From Gliomastix tumulicola (Eukaryota; Ascomycota; Sordariomycetes; Hypocreales; Bionectriaceae), in contig BCHX01000015.1 of NCBI GenBank assembly GCA_001599755.1, positions 1 through 34,149 on the forward strand: DNA of 34,149 nt, read 5' to 3'. The notes under the pieces were generated by a model, which was not told the DNA's origin, ran no database searches, and was given only the letters and a program-made list of their open reading frames with translations. Positions 1-9,545 of the stretch are shown one piece after another. A program made the position numbers and the translations under genes. Each line of letters starts with the position of its first letter. The stretch's first letter is position 1.

Positions 1-103
1 ACGAAAGAGTGTCCCAGGACGGAAGTGTGTCCCAGGACGTAATTGTGTCCCGGGACGAAGAATGTCCCAGGACGAAAGAGTGTCCCAGGACGGAAGTGTG
101 TAG
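1..103. repeat. Tandem array of about 18-bp units with palindromic core
   Basis: The core GTCCCRGGACG begins at 11, 29, 47, 64 and 82, so the period is 18, 18, 17 and 18 bp. Each core is a near-perfect palindrome (GTCC-CA-GGAC), and the third copy, GTCCCGGGAC, is perfect. The spacers vary (GAAGTGT, TAATTGT, AAGAAT, AAAGAGT). The array is cut by the left edge of the window, so its true length is unknown. It stops just before an LTR-like fragment. No coding function is apparent. Confidence 0.85.
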
Positions 104-111
104 GCCGGTAG

Positions 112-221
112 TGTTGGAATGAGTGATTGTATTGTTCTTCTTATCCATATTAAAGCAGGCGGGAGCATTCATACTTATACATATTTGCAACTCCACATTG
201 CTGTTTCAGCCACTGCGTTCA
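112..221 (-). mobile_element. Ty1/copia-type LTR fragment (3' LTR end, reverse orientation)
   Basis: The plus strand begins TGTTGGAATGAGTGATTG, the reverse complement of a typical copia LTR end (...CACTCATTCCAACA). The segment aligns over about 110 bp with 13690-13801 at roughly 80% identity by eye, and most differences are transitions. This copy mostly carries T or A where the other has C or G, which would fit mutation by repeat-induced point mutation or deamination. No second LTR end is recognisable to the right, so it is a fragment. Confidence 0.6.
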
Positions 222-223
222 AT

Positions 224-331
224 AGGTAGGTAGATAGAGGACCCACATGAGTCGCCGGTAGATAGATAGATGTAGGCTACGTAGATCTACATCTACATGT
301 CCTTCTACATCGGTAGATAGATTTGCCAGCC
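224..331. repeat. TAGATAGA-rich low-complexity tract with small inverted repeats
   Basis: GTAGATAGATAGAT-type motifs recur around 228, 257 and 311, and AGATGTAG/CTACATCT form an 8-bp inverted repeat around an 11-nt loop. The tract directly follows the LTR-like fragment. It is probably simple-sequence DNA; nothing suggests a gene. Confidence 0.5.
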
Positions 332-458
332 TGGCTATCACTCGGTGCATGAGCGCAGAGATCATCTATTTTCNGTGTCTGCTTCTAACCTGCGTATCGA
401 CTCCTGAGGGTGGCGCAAAGAGTCTGCAGCGGCTTGTATGGCTTTCCCAGCAGGGCTC

Positions 459-1160
459 CTACGCCTGATCAGCCACTTCCTCCCCTCCCAGTGCCTCGCC
501 CAAGTACTGTGTGATGTCCGAGGGCGCAAGAGAGCAGTGCGAAGCGCTGCTCACGTGACGCCGTCTTTTACACGGCCCACCTTCGTCGGCAATTTCAGCC
601 GCCCCCCTCTTCCTGCTATCGTAAGCCATGGCTACAGAGCTNTCCGAGGAAGATAGCTGGTTCNCGGCCCATTCCNCTGGNCTNTAAGATGGCTCGAANG
701 GGTAAGGGGTCAGAGGACGGGCGATCGGCCCTTTCGAGTGCATAGGATGGTGGGCTACAAAGGCAGAGGCGCGCCGACGGCGAACAAACTCCTCTTCGAG
801 ACCCCTGATTGCGGCGCGATGGCGGTCAATGGCGGTGGCTTGCGCGGCATGGCTGACTAAGAGCTCACTGCTCTTCGCCTCCAAGGCCCGAAGCTGATCG
901 CGAAGCTGCTGAGCCCTCGACTTTGTCGCGTCCGTGCNTTCATGCAAGTGTTTGATGAGCAGGCTGTGATGATAGAACAGTTCTGCGAATAGACGCGTCG
1001 CAGAGTGGCTGACCGGGTCCATAGCTGCATAGGTATGTAGTATGGCTGGGTAGGCACCGTTCCTCTCTTCGAGCATTGCCTCCCTACTTAAGGCTACGCA
1101 ATGTGACCGTGGGCTTTGCCACGTCCGATTGCGGTGCCACTCCAGCTCGTTTTCTAGCAT
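459..1160 (-). CDS. Hypothetical nuclear coiled-coil protein with bipartite NLS
   Basis: I do not recognise a family. The first in-frame ATG gives a product of 233 residues; the frame is open further upstream but only to a GTG. Residues about 75-127 are rich in Leu, Glu, Arg and Ala in heptad-like spacing and probably form a coiled coil, ending in a basic run (RRRR). A short Ser-rich stretch follows, then a classic bipartite nuclear localisation signal at about 183-202 (RKRG...CKRRRH). Seven single Ns (642, 664, 676, 681, 684, 700, 938) make several residues unknown, and a hidden frameshift cannot be excluded. It could be a chance open frame in GC-rich DNA, but the ordered combination of coiled coil and NLS argues for a gene or gene remnant. 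Confidence 0.4.
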   Translation of the reverse strand: MLENELEWHRNRTWQSPRSHCVALSREAMLEERNGAYPAILHTYAAMDPVSHSATRLFAELFYHHSLLIKHLHEXTDATKSRAQQLRDQLRALEAKSSELLVSHAAQATAIDRHRAAIRGLEEEFVRRRRASAFVAHHPMHSKGPIARPLTPYXFEPSXXPXEWAXNQLSSSXSSVAMAYDSRKRGAAEIADEGGPCKRRRHVSSASHCSLAPSDITQYLGEALGGEEVADQA

Positions 1161-2017
1161 AGCGGATTTCTCGCGGCGGAAAACAGGCGGCAGGNGCCAC
1201 GGCCAGGACCTGTTCCGACAACGCACCTTTTCTACCAGTCGGGGGGCCAAAAAGGTCACGTAATGGANGCAAAGAAGCCCACTGGGGGTGCGGTCCACTC
1301 CCACGCCTAGGCTTTGCGTACCGAGGCCCCGTAGTTGCCGCTACAAGATTTGAGGTAGACAGGCCCCGTAAGATCTCTCAGCTTCGTCCGTTCTCTTCGG
1401 TGTACGGGCTTAGGCCGACCCACCGCCGTTGAGGAACCTGTAGTAAGTTCTTATTATCTCTATAGCATACTTTGTACAGAAGCGATCAAATCGGATTCCC
1501 CCGGACTTGTATTGTCCCGCATGAGGGGAGCCCATACAGTGTCCAAACCTCACTTGAAGATGTATATAGGAACTCGAGACTAGGGACTGTCTGCAGATTA
1601 TCAAATAAATTGCCTTGTGAGCAACTTGNGTTTTGGCCCTCTGCAATGTGCATGAATATGCTATCGCACTGTATCGTGACTGTATGTTGACTGCATTAGG
1701 GTACCCGGAAATGGCCACCCCAATCTGGTGATCANTGGTCTAAACCTTGAGGTATATTGAGGCTGATCTAAAGAGGTGCTGAGACGTGTTTTGAAGTCGG
1801 CTGNTACGTGCATCTACTCTGTAAGGCCAATCAACTGTACGGCCCTACCGCGTGAGTTACGCTTGCCCACTTCAGAGCACGGACAAGGGACTGACGCAGA
1901 AGCCGCTGCTCAGCGCTCGGCAGCCTGGTGAACGCGAGGCCACCCAGTCACAAGTGTCCACGAGTCAACCAGTATTGCTCGGTGTCAGAGACTGAGCCAA
2001 ATCCATAGCATGCTTAA
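1161..2017. other. Stretch with no recognisable gene
   Basis: Short open frames exist on both strands (for example 1410-1718 minus) but show no domain, splice pattern or codon bias that I can defend. Single Ns at 1195, 1267, 1629, 1733 and 1804 indicate poor base quality. The segment 1440-1700 is visibly richer in A and T than its surroundings. Confidence 0.5.
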
Positions 2018-2561
2018 GTTTTACCACGAGTTCTGAGACGAATTACAACGGGTCCGTGCGATCATACGACTGCGATCACTTTCCCGATCAGGTTTCCTGC
2101 AGCGTACATGTACGAGAGTATCGTAGCGTTGCTAAATCCAAAAAGCCACGATTCATCTGTAGGCAAGCTTGTAACGTGGAGCACCCCATCGCCATCCTCT
2201 GAAGATCGCTTCTATGAAATCCCACTACGGCATCTATACCACACAGCCAGCTAGTACTTTCTCGTATGGGTGCGCAACATTGTTACCGAGGATCCACTCT
2301 ATCAACTCACAACAAAGAACAACGTTCGCGAAAGCCATCTCGAAGTTGATAAGCGCTAGCCTCAGCTGTGGTAGAGATGGCTGTCTAATCCGTCACATTA
2401 TTGCGTGTCTAGGCTCTTATCTTTCATTCCTTGGCGATGCTGGCGGAAAATCATTTCGTCTGCCCGAGGAATTCCAATTAAAGAAGTGCTTGATGCCTAT
2501 GGTCGTTGGGGATGATCTTCGTTCTATGTTAGTGACGTATAGCCTTTCAATGGTAGTCTAG
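2018..2561 (+). pseudogene. Possible decayed coding sequence, frames interrupted
   Basis: One plus frame is open from 2018 to a TAG near 2255, then resumes with a protein-like stretch (including the residues NIVTEDPLYQLTTKNN) up to another TAG near 2357. A second frame has an ATG at 2214 and is open to 2561 (115 residues). Protein-like text in two frames broken by stops is what a degenerate gene looks like. I cannot assign a family and the whole could be chance. Confidence 0.2.
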
Positions 2562-3006
2562 ATGGGGGCCTAAACGGGCGATGAGTAGCTAATCAGCACG
2601 CATGCTGCGCGCCTACTTCTGGGCACGGGCACGTGAACGGACGCCTTGTGGCCAATCCCAGGATACGGGCCAAGGAGATGCGCAGGCAGCAGGCGTCGAG
2701 CGCCTGGCAGATACTGGAGCGCATTGCCAATTCCGGACACTGAGTATGCCGTTCGTTCTAGGGGGCCTATGAACCGGCCTCCATCAATTTGACAGTGTCT
2801 GAGATACATGTGGCTTTGTGGTTCATAGCCTTTTACGTCAATCGCTAGCGCTACTAAAATGTGGCGTTCATCGTGTCATAAGTAAGAAACAGCCTCGCGC
2901 CAGTCAGTCCCTACTCGTTTCGTCATTCATGCGACGAGAAGGCGAGCGCCGTCCGTAAGAGAACATTCAGGGCGAGGCCAGTAGCAGCCAGTGACTATTC
3001 TCCGCC

Positions 3007-3013
3007 TATATAT
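3007..3013 (+). promoter_or_regulatory. TATA-box-like element of the chitinase gene
   Basis: TATATAT lies about 70 bp upstream of the chitinase ATG at 3079, a plausible distance for a fungal core promoter. No other regulatory motif was identified with confidence. Confidence 0.4.
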
Positions 3014-3078
3014 GTGGTGCCCTGGTGCTTGTTGGCCCGCACACCCTAAAGTTGTTCGTGTAGTGCGTTCGACGAAAA

Positions 3079-4359
3079 ATGATTCTCAACCTACTCATGC
3101 TCTGTCTGGGCACGCTGCACTTTGCAGCCGCCCAAACCGAGAATGCAAACCCGTACCAGAATATGGCCTACTTTGTGAACTGGTGGGTTTTCTGACCGTG
3201 GGGCATCAGCCGGGAGACTAACATCGATAGGGGGATCTATGCCCGGAACTTTCAGCCTCAGGACCTCCCTTCCCCTGAGATTACCCACATTCTGTACGCC
3301 TTCTTGAACCTGAGAGCTGATGGCGAGGTCTTCTCGATCGACACGTACGCCGATCTAGAGAAACATTACCCCGGCGACTCGTGGGATGAAGAGGGGAGCA
3401 ACGCGTACGGCTGCGTCAAACAGCTCTATCTTCTAAAACAACAGTATCGCCACCTAAAGGTGCTGCTTAGCATCGGTGGCTGGTCCATGTCGAGCAACTT
3501 CCCTGCTGTAGCGGCCGCGGCAGACAGCAGAGCGCGGTTTGCCCAGTCAGCTGTCAAGATGATGGGGGACTGGGGTTTCGACGGCATCGATGTGGACTGG
3601 GAGTATCCCAAAGATGAGACGGAAGCATCGAACTTTGCCCTTCTCCTCCGGGCCGTGCGCGAAGAGCTTGACGATTATGCGGAGCAGCACGCGCCGGGGC
3701 ACCACCTCACGCTCTCGATTGCGGCGCCTGCTGGGTCATCCCACTACGGGAAACTTGACCTCGCGACGCTGTCCGGGATTGTAGACTTTTTCAACCTTAT
3801 GGCTTACGACTTTGCGGGTTCGTGGGACACCATCAGCGGGCACCAGTCCAATCTGAAGAGCGCCGATGGCACGCAATTCTCTGGTTCCCAGGCTCTCGCG
3901 GACTACCTCGCAGCCGGCGTCCCTGCATCCAAATTGGTACTGGGCATGCCGCTCTACGGGCGATCTTTCGAGAACACTGACGGCATTGGCCACCCGTTTA
4001 GCGGAGTAGGGGATGGATCTTGGGAAAACGGCGTGTGGGACTATAAAGCGCTACCGCGCCCAGGTGCAACCGAGACATTCGACTCTGACCTCGTCGCTGC
4101 CTATAGCTACGATGAAGTCGAACGGGAGCTAGTCTCCTATGACACGGAACAAGTCGTGCGAGAGAAGGTGGACTATGCCAAAGACCTGGGTATTGCCGGC
4201 ACCATGTTCTGGGAGGCAAGCGGTGATCGTAGTGATGGGCAAAGTTTGATACGGACTAGTCTAACGGCCCTGGGTGGCATCGACCTGAGCTCTAATCTCT
4301 TGAGCTACCCAAATAGCCGATACAAAAATATTGCGGGAGGAATGTCTGCGGTAGCATAA
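3079..4359 (+). CDS. Secreted GH18 endochitinase (Ech42-type), one intron
   Basis: A glycoside hydrolase family 18 chitinase, which hydrolyses beta-1,4-linked N-acetylglucosamine polymers. Exon 1 (3079-3182) encodes a signal peptide (MILNLLMLCLGTLHFAAA) and the start of the barrel, ending ...MAYFVNW. The intron at 3183-3230 (48 nt; GTGGGT donor, CTAAC branch site, TAG acceptor) restores the expected WGIYARNFQPQDLP sequence in exon 2 (3231-4359). The spliced product is 410 residues, similar to fungal 42-kDa chitinases. Diagnostic motifs are SIGGW at about 115-119, the catalytic DGIDVDWE with proton donor Glu at about 159, and MAYD at about 225-228. No carbohydrate-binding module is visible, so it is a single-domain extracellular enzyme. 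The catalytic frame continues upstream as TTG (Leu), so 3304 is not the true start. All key residues are present and it should be functional. Likely roles are cell-wall remodelling or attack on chitinous hosts; the sequence does not say which. Confidence 0.95.
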
Positions 4360-5114
4360 GATGGGATGATGGTAGGGGGATTGTAACTCGATATACTACG
4401 CCCCATCGCGATGGCCGGGAAGCCACACGAACCGTATAGAATCACCGCATGTACGATACTCAGACCCTCTATTACGATGATAGACGAGCATTGACCAGAA
4501 AATCAGTCCTGGAGGGGTGCATGCGTAGAGATACTCCCCTAAGCCTGACTATGAGTCGTAGGTGTCATGTTCTGCCCCGGAACCTTGTGGTGCGCAAGAG
4601 ATGCGGTTTACTTACGTGCTCGTCGATGCTGACCTGTAAGTGGTGTTCGTCCGCCTCCAGCTGGGGGGGCGGTTTACCTCGTCAGGGCCCTGACCTAGCA
4701 CGGCCCCATTAGCACACCACAGCATCGCCTGATTGTTTGGTAATGATAGCGTAGCGGGGCGCGGTGGATTCATGTATTCTGGCTATTAGCACCGCGCCCG
4801 GAATTGGACTCACTCATCGCCCCATCCGTTTCTGTCCAGCTATGGGGCAAATCACAAATGGCCCCAACGCAGTTGAGGGCCAAGTATCTAGGCATCAAAC
4901 TAGAAGTTGCCGGGTTTAGGGCTGATCTACTTTGTCACCTATGACCTACAACCTACGGCGCCGCCACTTTGATAACCTCAAGAAGCCCTGTCCGGGTGGC
5001 TATTTCAACGGCGGGCTCAAAGGCTTGTACGATACGGAGGCGACTCGATAGCCATCCTTCTACTGATTTTATTCATCCGTTGGAAAGCACCGAGCTAGAG
5101 AAGTGACCAGCGAC
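4360..5114. other. Intergenic region between chitinase and RTA1-like gene
   Basis: I see no convincing gene. The only distinct structure is the GC-rich hairpin at 4757-4799, listed separately. Both flanking genes run on the plus strand, so this region should hold the chitinase 3' end and the RTA1-like promoter; no clear TATA box was found close to the second gene. Confidence 0.5.
4757..4799. repeat. Perfect 10-bp GC-rich inverted repeat (hairpin)
   Basis: GGGCGCGGTG at 4757-4766 is exactly complementary to CACCGCGCCC at 4790-4799, with a 23-nt loop. It lies about 400 bp after the chitinase stop. It could fold in RNA or DNA, or be a small footprint of a mobile element; its role is unknown. 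Confidence 0.5.
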
Positions 5115-6014
5115 ATGTCGGGAGCACCGCCTCCTGAGCTTATCCCCTTTGGCCCTGATGCCAACTGCAGCCTGGACAGCTGCCCTCTCGAATGGAGTGT
5201 CTATCAGTATCGGCCCAACCTTGGAGCGAATATATCCTTCGCTGCCCTCTTCGCTGTGGTCGGCGCGGCCCATGTTTTTCTGGGTTGTCGATGGAGAAGC
5301 TGGGGTTTTATGGCAGGTATGATTCTCGGCTCCCTCTCCGAGCTCGCTGGATACGCCGGCCGTATCATGCTCTACTATGACCCCTTCTCTTTCCGGGCCT
5401 TCATGATGCAAATAGGTGAGACTTTCCCTGTCCACAGACTGATCGTGTCGAGATTGGCTCATGCTCAAACGGCATCTGTAGTCTGCCTCACGATTGCGCC
5501 TGTCTTCTACACGGCCTCCATCTATGTCACGCTCTCTCAGACTACTATCTACCTGGCGCCAGATCTTTCCCGCTTCCCTCCTGCGTTGTTATACTGGATA
5601 TTTATCCCCGCGGATATCGTCTGTCTTGTGCTTCAGGCCGCAGGAGGCGCCCTCTCGACGAAATCGGACGGTGAAGACCAGACCGGTGTCGGTGTGTCTT
5701 TGGCTGGCCTGACTCTACAAGTCGTTGTCCTCGTCGTCTTTGTTGCCATATTTTCCGACTACTTACTTCGCTACTGTCGCTCTCGGGGTCTAGACACCCT
5801 CGGCTGGGAACTGAAGGCCTTTTTGTCGGGCCTTCTGCTCTCCATTCTCCTGATCTTGACTCGGTGCGCCTACCGCGTGGCGGAGCTCAAAGATGGGTAC
5901 AATGGGGAGACCATTACCCATGAGATACCGTTCATAGTCTGCGAGGGCGTTTTGATCGTGCTTGCCGCCAGTGCGCTCTGCGTTGGGCACCCTGGTCTCT
6001 TGTTCGACCGCTAG
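5115..6014 (+). CDS. RTA1-family seven-transmembrane protein, one intron
   Basis: Belongs to the fungal RTA1/RTM1 family (lipid-translocating exporter-like proteins; members are linked to resistance to aminocholesterol or other toxic compounds). ATG at 5115; exon 1 5115-5415, intron 5416-5481 (66 nt, GTGAGA...TAG), exon 2 5482-6014; spliced product 277 residues. Splicing joins MMQI to VCLTIAP, the contiguous motif expected in this family. The unspliced frame stays open and would insert 22 odd residues. Seven hydrophobic segments lie at about 35-58, 62-84, 95-118, 134-157, 168-190, 206-230 and 245-268. The family features YxYRPNLGAN near the N-terminus, AGYAGRI, LQAAGGAL and TRCAYRVAELKDG are present. 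Two Cys (CSLDSC) sit in the short extracellular N-terminus. It follows the chitinase in the same orientation, but nothing shows a functional link. Substrate unknown. Confidence 0.9.
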   Translation: MSGAPPPELIPFGPDANCSLDSCPLEWSVYQYRPNLGANISFAALFAVVGAAHVFLGCRWRSWGFMAGMILGSLSELAGYAGRIMLYYDPFSFRAFMMQIGETFPVHRLIVSRLAHAQTASVVCLTIAPVFYTASIYVTLSQTTIYLAPDLSRFPPALLYWIFIPADIVCLVLQAAGGALSTKSDGEDQTGVGVSLAGLTLQVVVLVVFVAIFSDYLLRYCRSRGLDTLGWELKAFLSGLLLSILLILTRCAYRVAELKDGYNGETITHEIPFIVCEGVLIVLAASALCVGHPGLLFDR

Positions 6015-9000
6015 GATAGGATTGCTCCGTAAGCAAGGCCGGTTCCGCAGAATGGACCCTAGGCCCTGCAGAGCACCGCAGCCTTCGCTATGCTACTGTG
6101 GCGTACACTGGGCCTTTCGCCGCGGCACCGTCTTGCTGCTTGTCTCTTTCGGCAGCGGCTCGGGATTTTGTGCTATCGCCTCAAAGCGGCATCGTGGGGC
6201 CGGAAGCCGTGATTAGATAACGTAGCGGGCCATAATGAGACCGTCTTTTACGGGCGGACGCCCAGTGAAAATGTTGGCTCGCCCCATCTCGATGTTTGGT
6301 TGTGATGTGGTTCGTAGCGACGGGTCCGAGGACGGGGAAGCGGGGAAAGTCCGATCGGCCCCGCACATATCTCGGGGTCGTTGCGACCCGACGTATTCAA
6401 ATTTTTTCCATTTCATTGACATGAATTCTTTTCTACGCAGTCAAGTCTGTAAGAAATCTGATCAGTGTGCCATTGAATGGCTAGTATACCGACATTGGCA
6501 CCAAAGTCGCTCGCGCGAAAGGCGACAGACTGCGGCCTATGCACAGCAAGCACTTTTGAGATGTCAGGTTCTCATGTAGCACTGTAGCAGATTTAGGGGC
6601 TTCTATTCCACTTTAATCGCGGCAGAGGGTCAGAAGACGCCACGGTGCCAAACCATCTATACGCATGGCGAAGGAGTAAGGCCGTAGCCTGTCCTCCTAT
6701 CATGGCTCGGTGTATGTGTACTATCTGTATATGAGCACGGGGTCACTCACGGGCGCCTCTTGCCCCAAGATTCCACAGCTCACACGTTTCGCTGTCTTGT
6801 CTTGTGGTATGACCAACCTTTGCACGCGACGTTCATCACCATGAGGAGTAGGGATCTCAGCTTATGAAGACCGAGCCCTCCATTTAGTCATACTACCTAC
6901 CGGTGGAGCCACCTGTGTTAGAGCTGCAAACATACGGACATGGTGATTGCCGGAGGGGGTGTGCCAAGTTGCCTTCAAAGCGAGGCATCCGAACCCGTGG
7001 CGCTAGTACATGTATATATGAAAAACTCGGCCCTTGACGGCGCGCTGGCCACACAGTATCGTCATAGCTCCTTGATGGTGACAGTCGAGTGCCTCGATAC
7101 AAGTGAGCCAACTCTACGGTCATCCTACTGTCCAAGGCTCAATGTTGTAGGGGCTTATCAGACCATTGCATATGTTTCTTCCTGATTTCAAGTCTCCGGC
7201 CGTGCTCCCTTAGCTCGCTCAAAGACGCGTGTTTATCCAAGAGGCTCCTCGCCTCGTTATCCCATACCACAACCACCTCGGAGCGACTGCCTCTAGGAGC
7301 CAGAGTGTCGATGACGTCCGCGTGTAGTGTTGTACACGTCGATGGTCGCGGAAGACTTGGGCTTTCTCCATGTCGCCTGCTCGGATTTGATTTGACGCTT
7401 AGATAGTGAAGGCCGCCCAGTACTGCAATCAACTTTACGCGGCTCATGGTGGCAGCATGTGCAGTCATACTTCGCGTCACCGGCGTGGCGAGTAGAGTTA
7501 CGGGCGTGACGGGTAGAGCCACGAGCTTGACGAGTAGACCCCCGGGGCCACGACGCAGGTAGGGTAATTGACGGTTCGCGACGAATGTAATAGGTGCCAT
7601 AAGTCTCTCGGCATCTATATCGAGAATCTTCGGGACGAGTTGACCGCGTCTTCTTCGCGCGGCCAAAGCAGAAATCCCACATTATGATAGCAGAGCGACA
7701 AATTTGCGTTGGGATTCTGTATCCGGGAGTTCGTCTTCCCCACAGTTAACGATGATACTTCCATCGCCTCCTTGGACTACAGGGGGGGTAAGGCTTCGAT
7801 ATTTGATCACTAGGGTGGGGTGGTCACTTTCGGACGTTTGGGTGAAACGTGTCGCCCCGACTCAAATGTCCGTATATAGTGTATATGCTATCTATTTACA
7901 CTGTGTGGCTTCATCTCTGCGCAAACAATCTCCATGAGAAGGCCAATTTTGAACAGTACTACGATCGGAATCAGCCACCTGCTCGGGGGTTATGGAGGCG
8001 CTTGTAGCCTCGAAGCTCTGCATAATCAAGGTGACAGCGTCTGGGTCAAGCGATGCCAGCCCCGAGGCGGCTCGACGACGCCATGCAAGCCGCCTGTGTT
8101 GCGCCTTTCTCCGCCTTTTTTGCCCTGTTGCTGGGATAAGGAGGCGGCGCAGACCCCTGCGCTCTTTCATCGAATGGCGATTTAGAGGCAAATGGCCAGG
8201 GCCTCATTGCGACGGTAATTATGGCAACCTATAGTTTAGCTCACCCGGGCGGCAGTTAAGTGGACTAGCACTACTTCACGGCTTCACAGTACCTTCTTGG
8301 ATTGGCTGGGGAGTCATGTTTGGGCGCTCGATCATCACGACTTTGTAGCCATGTACATTGCATCAAATCAAGATACAAGCTTGCTCTGACAAAGGCTCAG
8401 AGTTGATAGCGTAGATGCAGTACTCAGTCTCTAAACGTCTATACAACAGGCTTCTAAACTACTGTACTGTGTACGCTCTTCTCTAAACGGAGGACATTGC
8501 GAGCCCAAGGCAGCAGCAACGAACAGCTCGCAGCTTTCTAGGCGGTCAACGCCCTGCTCGACCACCGGAGACCAAGATTAGAGTGGCCTCCACTACCTAA
8601 TAAAATACCCACAACACTAGCCCCGACCTTCCTACCCCCATGCGAAGACGTACTTAAGGTACCTCCACCTAACGGCAGAAACTGATAGCTCATCAGTGCC
8701 GTCAATCGAGACCACACGAACCCAGCTCACGAACGCAGCAACGCTCGTGGCTAGCGTCGCTAGAGGCGGCTTAGCTTCATACATGGCAGCTTAGGCGCCC
8801 TCGCAGAGGTTGACAAAGCAAGCGCTGCAACTGCGGTACGGATGACTCTCGCGAGCTAGCACGAGACCCTGGCTGTACTTGAATATCAGCTTGGTTCATT
8901 GAATGTGGGTCTGAAAGAGCCATGGAAACCTCCGCCATTCGTGGCTACACATTCGGAAATGGTCATTGAAAGCGGGTGTTAGGAAGCACCGAGGCGCTGT

Positions 9001-9236
9001 TAGTCAACACGCCCGCGGCTCAAATAGGGAGAGGAAACTTGAATGGTAGCCAATCCTCCTCCTTATTGACAGGAGTATTATTGCGCGACACGGCCACACA
9101 CTGCCCACTTCGATATACCGCCGAGAAGGGAGCCGATGTGAGTCGCAGATACGAATTGAGCCATCCCAAACGTGTTCCCGGCCGTTGCCTAGACTCTGAT
9201 AGGCTGGCAACTTTGAGGCCACGACGCTACGGACCA
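6015..9236. other. Long stretch with no supported gene
   Basis: Several open frames of 60-175 codons occur, the largest at 7139-7666 minus, but overlapping frames on both strands are equally open and none has a recognisable domain or plausible start. The frame at 8967-9236, directly upstream of the next ORF, is open but has no ATG. Around 8530-8690 a plus frame reads protein-like without a start, which could be an old gene fragment. A 21-bp minisatellite at 7483-7545 is listed separately. Confidence 0.5.
7483..7545. repeat. Three tandem 21-bp units
   Basis: Units start at 7483, 7504 and 7525 and share the pattern GCKTGRCGRGTAGA followed by a variable end. Because 21 is a multiple of 3, a minus-strand open frame across it shows a seven-residue periodicity. 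That alone does not prove coding. Confidence 0.65.
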
Positions 9237-9545
9237 ATGGACCTAACACCCGAGCAATTGAAATCGTTGAAGCTGGAACTCAGCAGCCTCATTGCGGAAA
9301 CGGCGGCAAAACAGAAAGATCTAGATGAGCTTTTGAACTTCCTCACTACCATTCGAAAAGAGCACCGACTACAACTATTCGCAAACACCTTTAGTGCACG
9401 GACGCGACGAGGAAAGGCGAGGCAAGTTGGAAGCACCGACGAGGAGCAATCTGAATACGAGAAGAAGTGGCTGGAACTGGAGAAGACTCTGGGCAATATG
9501 TGGTATAAGCTTTGCGAGTTGCAGGAGAAGGAGCGTGGCTTTTGA
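9237..9545 (+). CDS. Small hypothetical coiled-coil protein (102 residues)
   Basis: ATG in a reasonable context (ACCAATGG). The product is strongly helical: residues about 4-50 (rich in Leu, Lys, Glu) and about 70-100 (EEQSEYEKKWLELEKTLG region) form two probable coiled-coil segments, linked by a basic piece containing SARTRRGKAR. There is no signal peptide or membrane segment. I do not recognise the family. The frame is open for 270 bases upstream without an ATG, so an upstream exon or a truncated larger gene is possible. Charged heptad composition makes it more gene-like than neighbouring ORFs. Confidence 0.45.
   Translation: MDLTPEQLKSLKLELSSLIAETAAKQKDLDELLNFLTTIRKEHRLQLFANTFSARTRRGKARQVGSTDEEQSEYEKKWLELEKTLGNMWYKLCELQEKERGF

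Noticed and set aside
7139..7666. 175-codon minus-strand open frame
   Set aside because: An overlapping 129-codon frame is equally open, composition is Arg/Ser/Leu-rich, and a 21-bp minisatellite runs through it; no domain recognised.
8976..9236. Extension of the small coiled-coil protein to 189 residues
   Set aside because: It begins at GTG and the extension is not helical like the rest; the first ATG at 9237 is preferred.
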